This document shows, in pieces, positions 14,452 to 19,328 of a stretch of DNA of 19,328 bases (positions are counted from its first letter, which is position 1; each line of letters opens with the position of its first letter). The position numbers and the translations under genes are program-made. Source of the stretch: DASUFI01 sp036274635 (GTDB lineage Bacteria > Planctomycetota > B15-G4); contig DASUFI010000253.1 in assembly GCA_036274635.1 (NCBI GenBank), forward strand, positions 1-19,328. Direction: 5' to 3'. Below the pieces are notes generated by a model. The model was not told the DNA's origin. It made no database searches and saw nothing but the letters and a program-made list of their open reading frames with translations.

Positions 14452-14487
14452 GAGCCGGCGCGCGACCCTCGGGCCGCGCGCCGGCTC
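14452..14487 (+). terminator. Strong hairpin after the CsbD-like gene
   Basis: GAGCCGGCGCGCG (14452-14464) and CGCGCGCCGGCTC (14475-14487) are perfect 13-bp arms around a 10-nt loop, eight bases after the stop codon. Only CTT follows, without a U-tract. It is the best terminator candidate in the window and would also stabilise the transcript end. Confidence 0.55.
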
Positions 14488-14549
14488 CTTCGTGCCACGA
14501 CGGCCGCGCGCGCAAGGCTGCGGCTCGTGGACGGACACCCCGTCGGCGG

Positions 14550-14555
14550 TATGGT
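14550..14555 (+). promoter_or_regulatory. Candidate -10 box for the cyclic glucan synthase gene
   Basis: TATGGT, with TGGACG 16 bp upstream (14528-14533) as a possible -35. An alternative is TGCTATGTC at 14595-14603. Either would give a leader of roughly 60-110 nt before the TTG start at 14669. The gap 14488-14668 holds no gene I can support. Confidence 0.28.
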
Positions 14556-14668
14556 GAGTGCCCTCCGGGATCGGCGGCGGGCCGGCATGCCCGTTGCTAT
14601 GTCCTCATCGACGCTCGTGATCCGTCCGCGGGCCCGCCGCGAACCGCTGCCGAAGGACGTGCTCGTCG

Positions 14669-17600
14669 TTGCCAATCGCTCTCACCACGCCGACTGCGAC
14701 GCCCGGCGAGGGGCCGGCTCGCCGTCCGGCACCCAGCCCGCTCCACGGTGAGCTGCTCAGTGCCGAGCGGCTGGAGGAGCGCGCGCGCGCGCTGGCGGCG
14801 GAGTTCACGCTGTCGCGCGATCCACGGCGGGGCTCGCTGCGGCTGCTGCGGCGGCTCTCCGAGCACAAGCGCGTTCTGCACCAGGCCTATCGCACGCTGG
14901 CCGGCGACGTGCGCGGTGGCGAGCCGGTGTCCGCCGCCGCCGAGTGGCTGCTGGACAACTTCCACGTCCTCGAGGCCGAGATCCAGCAGGTCCGCCGCGA
15001 CCTGCCGCCCAGCTACTACCGCGAGCTGCCCAAGCTGGCGGCGCGCGAGCTGGCGGGCACGGCGCGCATCTACGCCATGGCCGTCGAGCTGCTGCGCGCC
15101 AGCGACGCGCGGCTCGACCCGGGCCGGCTGAAGCGCTTCGTCCACGCCTACCAGGCCGTCGCGCCGCTCACCATCGGCGAGCTGTGGGCCTGGCCGAGCA
15201 TGCTGAAGCTGGCGCTCATCGAGCACGTCCGGCGCCTGTCCGAGGAGATGCTGCGCGCCCGGCAGGCGCGCTTGGATGCGGACCGCTGCTTCGCCAGCCT
15301 CGAGAACGCGCGGGCCGGCGCGCGCGCGCCGGAGCTGCCGGCGGTCCTGGACGTCTCCTTCGTGAACCAACTGCTGCAGCGCATGCGCGAGTACGGCGCC
15401 GGCGCCGCCGGGCTGCGCAAGCAGGTGGAGGAGCGCCTGGCCACCGAGGGCGGCACGGTGGAGGAGGCCGTGCGGGCCGAGCACCAGCGTCAGGCCATGA
15501 ACCGCGTCTCGATGGCCAACTCCATCACGAGCCTGCGCCTCTGCTCCACGACGGACTGGAGCGACTACGTCGAGGAGGTGAGCCTCGTGGAGCAGGTGCT
15601 GCGGCGCGACCCGGCGGCCGTCTACGGCCGCATGGCCTTCGGCAGCCGCGACCGCTACCGCCACGCGGTGGAGCTGCTCGCCGACCGCACCGGCGAGGCC
15701 CAGGTGCGTGTGGCGCTGCGCGCGATCGAGAGCGCGCGCCAGGCGGCCGAGCACGCGGGCACGACCGACAGGGCGGCCCACGTCGGCTACCACCTCATCG
15801 GCAAGGGGCGCGGCGACCTCGAGAGCGACGTCGCGCACGCGCCCTCCTTCCGGCTGCGCTTCGAGCGGCTGCTCGTGCGCGAGGCCACTCCGCTCTATCT
15901 CGGCACGCTGACGGTGCTCACCCTGCTGGGCGTGGCGGGCGCCATCGCGGCGGCCCGTCTCGCCGGCGGCTCGGGCTGGACGACGATCTGGGCGGGCCTG
16001 CTGGCCCTCATCCCCGCCAGCGAGCTGGCCGTGGCGATCGTGAACCGGCTCGCGCACCACGCGGTGCGCCCCCTGCCGCTCCCGCGCCTCGACCTGCGCG
16101 GCGGCGTGCCCGCGCAGGCCAGCACCATGGTCGTCGTGCCCACGCTCATCGCGTCGGTCGAGGGCGCCCGCACGCTGGTGGAGCACCTGGAGGTGCACGC
16201 GCTGGGCAACTTCGACGAGCACGTGTACTTCGCGCTGCTCACGGACTTCCCGGACGCGAAGGCCGAGCGCCTGGACGGCGAGCAGGAGATTCTGGACGCG
16301 GCCATCGAAGGCATCCGCGCCCTCAACGCCCGCTACGCCGGGGGCGCGGAGGATCGCTTCCACCTCTTCCACCGCGCGCGCCTCTGGAACGCCCACGAGG
16401 GGGTGTGGATGGGCTGGGAGCGCAAGCGCGGCAAGCTGGAGGAATTCAACCGGCTGCTGCGCGGCGCCACCGACACCAGCTTCGTGCTGCAGATCGGCGA
16501 CCCCGCCGTCCTGCCGCGGATCCGCTACTGCCTCACGCTGGACAGCGATACGCGCCTGCCGCGCGACGTCGCGCGTCAGCTCATCGGCGTGGCCGAGCAC
16601 CCGCTGAATCGGCCCCGCTTCGACCCCGCGGTGGGGCGCGTCACGGAGGGCTACGGGGTCCTGCAGCCGCGCGTGAACGTGACCCTGGCCAGCGCCGCGG
16701 GGTCTCTGTTCGCGCGCGCCTACTCGGGCCACACGGGCATCGACCCGTACACCACGGCCGTCTCGGACACCTACCAGGACCTGTTCGGCGAGGGCAGCTA
16801 CGTCGGCAAGGGCCTCTACGACGTCGATGCCTTCAAGGCCGCGCTCGACGGGCGCGTGGCCGAGAACGCCCTGCTCTCGCACGATCTGTTCGAAGGGCTG
16901 TACGCGCGCTGCGGCCTCGTCTCGGACGTGGAGGTCGTGGACGACTTCCCCGCCAGCGTCCTGGCGCACGCGCGCCGCCAGCACCGCTGGGTGCGCGGTG
17001 ACTGGCAGATCCTGCTGCACATGCTGCCCTGGGTGCCCACCCGGCACGGGCTGAAGCGCAGCCGGCTGCCGCTCATCAGCCGCTGGAAGATCCTCGACAA
17101 CCTGCGGCGCAGCCTCGTCGCGCCGGCGCTCCTGGCGCTGCTCGTGTCCGCGTGGTGGTGGATGCCCGGCCCGCCGCTGGGCTGGACCCTGGCCGCCCTG
17201 GCCGTCGTCGCCTTCCCGCTCCTGCCGCCCCTGGCGCGCCTCCTCGTCGGCCGCGGGTCGCAGCAGCCGCTGCCCGTCTTCCTCCACGACGTGTGGGCCG
17301 AGCTGAAGACCAGCGCCGCGCAGGTGCTGCTGCAGCTCACGCTGCTGGTCTACCACGCCTACGAGATGGTGCACGCCATCGTGCTGACCCTCGTGCGCAT
17401 GGTCATCACGCAGCGACGCCTGCTCGAATGGGAGACGGCCGCCGCCACGGCCGCGCGCGCGGCGGGGCTGGTGGCGGACCGGGGGCCGCGCGCCTTCCTG
17501 GCGGAGATGTGGGCGGGGCCGGCGGTGGCCGCGGTCGTCGCCGCGGGCTGCCTGCTGCCGCTGCGGCCGGGCGCGCTGCTCGTCGCGGGGCCCTTCCTGC

Positions 17601-19328
17601 TGGCGTGGTGTGCCTCGCCGATCATCGCCTGGTGGTTGAGCCGCCCGGTCGTGCCGCGGCGCCTGGTCCTCGATCCTGCCGACGCCGAGAGCCTGCGCCG
17701 CGTCGCGCGACGCACGTGGAGCTGGTTCGAGCAGGTCGCCTCGGCGCCGGACCACCGGCTGCCGCCGGACAACCTGCAGGTGGTGCCCGATCCGCGCCTC
17801 GCGCACCGCACGTCACCGACCAACATCGGCATGGGCCTGCTCTCCGCACTCGCGGCGCACGACCTGGGCTACGTCGGCGCCTCCGCGCTCGCGGAGCGCA
17901 TCGACGCCACGCTCACCGCGGTCGAGTCGCTCGAGCGCCACGAGGGCCACCTGCTCAACTGGTACGACACGCTGAGCCTCGCCCCGCTGCTGCCGCGCTA
18001 CGTCTCGACCGTGGACAGCGGCAACCTGGCGGGCGCGCTCATGACGCTGGCCGCCGGGCTGCGCGAGGCGGCGGCCGGGGGCGGCGAGGCCGAGCGACGG
18101 CTCGCCGGTCTGCGCGACACGGCCGGCGTCCTCGCCGAGGACCTGGCCGCGCTGGCGCGCACGCAGCACGCGGCGGCCCCCCTCCTGCCGCGCCTCGACC
18201 AGGCGCGCGACCGGGCGGCGGAGCTGCAGCAGCGGCTCGATCCGATCGAGCCGGCGGAGGCCCGCACCGCGGCCGGCCGGCGCGTGGGGGCTGAGCTGGG
18301 CAGGCTGCTCACCGATCTGCTCGCCGTCGCGCCGGCCGGGCCCGAGACCGAGCGCGTCGCGGACTGGAGCCGGTCGCTGGGGCAGTTCGTGGCGTGGCTG
18401 GGCGAGCCGGCCGACGTGCCCGAGACGGTGGCCGAGCGCCTGCGGCAGCTCGCCCAGCGCTGCGACGACCTCGCCGACGGCATGAGCTGGGCCTTCCTCT
18501 ACGAGCGGGCGCGCGGGATCTTCTCCATCGGCTACCGGCTGGCCGACGCCGAGGGCCCGGGGCGCCTCGACTCCTCCTACTACGACCTGCTCGCATCCGA
18601 GGCGCGGCTGGCCAGCTTCATCGCCATCGCGCGCGGCGAGGTGCCGCAGCAGCACTGGTTCCGGCTGTCGCGCGCGCTGGTGAGCGTGGAGGGCATCACG
18701 GCGCTGGTGTCCTGGAGCGGCTCGATGTTCGAGTACCTCATGCCGCTCCTGATCCTGCGCAGCCATCCCGAGACGCTGCTGGAGAGCACCAGCCGCGCGG
18801 CCGTGCGTGCCCAGGTCCTCTACGGCCAGCGGCAGCGCGTGCCGTGGGGCATCTCCGAGTCCGCCTACGGCGTCACGGATCCGCGCGGCAACTTCCAGTA
18901 CCGCGCCTTCGGCGTGCCGGGGCTGGGGCTCAAGCGCGGCCTGGCGGACGACCTGGTCGTCGCACCGTATGCCACGGCCCTCGCGGCCATGGTGGACCCC
19001 GCCGCCGCCGCGGCGAACTTCCGTCGGCTGAGCCGCGAGGGCGCCGTGGGGCGCTTCGGCTTCATCGAGGCGCTGGACTACACGCAGCGCCCGTCGGCGG
19101 AGGTGGACGGCGCGCGGCCGCAGGATGCCGCGCGCGTCCAGCCCATCCGCGCCTTCTTCACGCACCACCAGGGCATGAGCCTGGTGGCGCTCGACAACGC
19201 GGTGCTCGGCTTCCCCATGGTGCGGCGCTTCCACTCGGATGCGCGCGTGCAGGCCACCGCGCCGCTGCTGCAGGAGCGCGTGCCGCGCTTCGCGCCGGTG
19301 GTGCACCCGCGCCCGGCGGAGGCGACAC
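14669..19328 (+). CDS. ndvB: Cyclic beta-1,2-glucan synthase (NdvB/ChvB type), C-terminus off right edge
   Basis: About 1553 codons are visible; family members are about 2700-2900 residues. The enzyme polymerises glucose from UDP-glucose into beta-1,2-glucan and cyclises it at the inner membrane for the periplasm. Order of parts: N-terminal helical region (1-400, including VYGRMAFGSRDRYRHAVE); hydrophobic segments about 410-460; GT84 glycosyltransferase with DSD (D625, D627 in TLDSDTRLP), EGSYVGKGLYDVDAF and QHRW (Q771-W774); more membrane segments about 811-860, 885-912 and 950-995; then the glycoamylase-like cyclisation domain (recently classed GH189) with FLYERARGIFSIGY, LDSSYYDLLASEARLASFIAIARGEV, SWSGSMFEYLMPLL, VPWGISES and FFTHHQGMSL. 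The C-terminal GH94 phosphorylase part would lie beyond the window. The frame opens after TGA 14618; TTG 14669 with AAGGA (14653-14657) eleven bases upstream is the best start. It is the only gene in this unit. Confidence 0.92.
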   Translation, partial: MPIALTTPTATPGEGPARRPAPSPLHGELLSAERLEERARALAAEFTLSRDPRRGSLRLLRRLSEHKRVLHQAYRTLAGDVRGGEPVSAAAEWLLDNFHVLEAEIQQVRRDLPPSYYRELPKLAARELAGTARIYAMAVELLRASDARLDPGRLKRFVHAYQAVAPLTIGELWAWPSMLKLALIEHVRRLSEEMLRARQARLDADRCFASLENARAGARAPELPAVLDVSFVNQLLQRMREYGAGAAGLRKQVEERLATEGGTVEEAVRAEHQRQAMNRVSMANSITSLRLCSTTDWSDYVEEVSLVEQVLRRDPAAVYGRMAFGSRDRYRHAVELLADRTGEAQVRVALRAIESARQAAEHAGTTDRAAHVGYHLIGKGRGDLESDVAHAPSFRLRFERLLVREATPLYLGTLTVLTLLGVAGAIAAARLAGGSGWTTIWAGLLALIPASELAVAIVNRLAHHAVRPLPLPRLDLRGGVPAQASTMVVVPTLIASVEGARTLVEHLEVHALGNFDEHVYFALLTDFPDAKAERLDGEQEILDAAIEGIRALNARYAGGAEDRFHLFHRARLWNAHEGVWMGWERKRGKLEEFNRLLRGATDTSFVLQIGDPAVLPRIRYCLTLDSDTRLPRDVARQLIGVAEHPLNRPRFDPAVGRVTEGYGVLQPRVNVTLASAAGSLFARAYSGHTGIDPYTTAVSDTYQDLFGEGSYVGKGLYDVDAFKAALDGRVAENALLSHDLFEGLYARCGLVSDVEVVDDFPASVLAHARRQHRWVRGDWQILLHMLPWVPTRHGLKRSRLPLISRWKILDNLRRSLVAPALLALLVSAWWWMPGPPLGWTLAALAVVAFPLLPPLARLLVGRGSQQPLPVFLHDVWAELKTSAAQVLLQLTLLVYHAYEMVHAIVLTLVRMVITQRRLLEWETAAATAARAAGLVADRGPRAFLAEMWAGPAVAAVVAAGCLLPLRPGALLVAGPFLLAWCASPIIAWWLSRPVVPRRLVLDPADAESLRRVARRTWSWFEQVASAPDHRLPPDNLQVVPDPRLAHRTSPTNIGMGLLSALAAHDLGYVGASALAERIDATLTAVESLERHEGHLLNWYDTLSLAPLLPRYVSTVDSGNLAGALMTLAAGLREAAAGGGEAERRLAGLRDTAGVLAEDLAALARTQHAAAPLLPRLDQARDRAAELQQRLDPIEPAEARTAAGRRVGAELGRLLTDLLAVAPAGPETERVADWSRSLGQFVAWLGEPADVPETVAERLRQLAQRCDDLADGMSWAFLYERARGIFSIGYRLADAEGPGRLDSSYYDLLASEARLASFIAIARGEVPQQHWFRLSRALVSVEGITALVSWSGSMFEYLMPLLILRSHPETLLESTSRAAVRAQVLYGQRQRVPWGISESAYGVTDPRGNFQYRAFGVPGLGLKRGLADDLVVAPYATALAAMVDPAAAAANFRRLSREGAVGRFGFIEALDYTQRPSAEVDGARPQDAARVQPIRAFFTHHQGMSLVALDNAVLGFPMVRRFHSDARVQATAPLLQERVPRFAPVVHPRPAEAT

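Noticed and set aside
14597..17806. Very long open frame (1069 codons) on the minus strand
   Set aside because: It is antisense to the glucan synthase, which carries clear GT84 motifs. The antisense translation is Arg/Ala/His-rich low-complexity sequence, as expected from GC-biased third positions.

Overview
The window is a very GC-rich bacterial chromosome segment with short intergenic gaps, frequent GTG and TTG starts, 4-nt stop/start overlaps and lipoprotein signal sequences. A cyclic beta-1,2-glucan synthase, two lipoproteins and the DUF3300/DUF2950 pair point to a Gram-negative (diderm) envelope. The style fits a high-GC lineage such as Planctomycetota, Myxococcota or a high-GC proteobacterium; the sequence alone does not decide. 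I see no tRNA, rRNA, CRISPR array, transposase or integrase.

Layout. 1-1908 (minus strand): an SGNH/GDSL hydrolase with an N-terminal membrane anchor, followed by a dGTPase-like HD phosphohydrolase cut by the left edge. The dGTPase has a structured leader with a hairpin over its ribosome-binding site. 2086-3458 (plus): threonine synthase, preceded by a 42-codon ORF whose TGA overlaps the threonine synthase ATG. 3517-3864 (minus): a SUI1/eIF1-like factor. 4026-5210 (plus): a radical SAM/SPASM enzyme of unknown substrate, followed by a 124-bp nested palindrome. 5565-8656 (plus): DUF3300, DUF2950 lipoprotein and a TIR-like (CAP12/PycTIR family) protein with an unrecognised beta-rich C-terminal domain. 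8912-11984 (plus): a complete NitT/TauT-type ABC importer (cysteine-rich lipoprotein, permease, ATPase) joined by two GTGA overlaps. 12003-13147 (minus): a small zinc-ribbon-like protein and a CHAD-domain protein in a tight pair. 13293-14443 (plus): a small unknown basic protein, then a CsbD-like protein with a serine-rich repeat tail. 14669-19328 (plus): the N-terminal ~1550 residues of a cyclic beta-1,2-glucan synthase, cut by the right edge.

How the genes relate. Most are independent one- to three-gene units. The clearest functional cassettes are the ABC importer, the DUF3300-DUF2950 pair and the zinc-ribbon/CHAD pair (CHAD domains bind polyphosphate). CsbD-like stress protein, CHAD protein and periplasmic glucan synthase lie next to each other and could all serve stress or envelope adaptation, but that is inference. 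Several genes have an A/T-containing TAnnnT box in the otherwise GC-rich upstream DNA; three share a TA(T/C)GCTCGCG core and may mark the housekeeping promoter of this organism.

The strongest candidate for something new is the TIR protein with its uncharacterised C-terminal domain (a possible orphan NAD-cleaving defence effector). Next come the cis-acting RNA structures (dGTPase leader, threonine synthase leader ORF), the 124-bp palindrome and an exact 22-bp repeat upstream of two genes.
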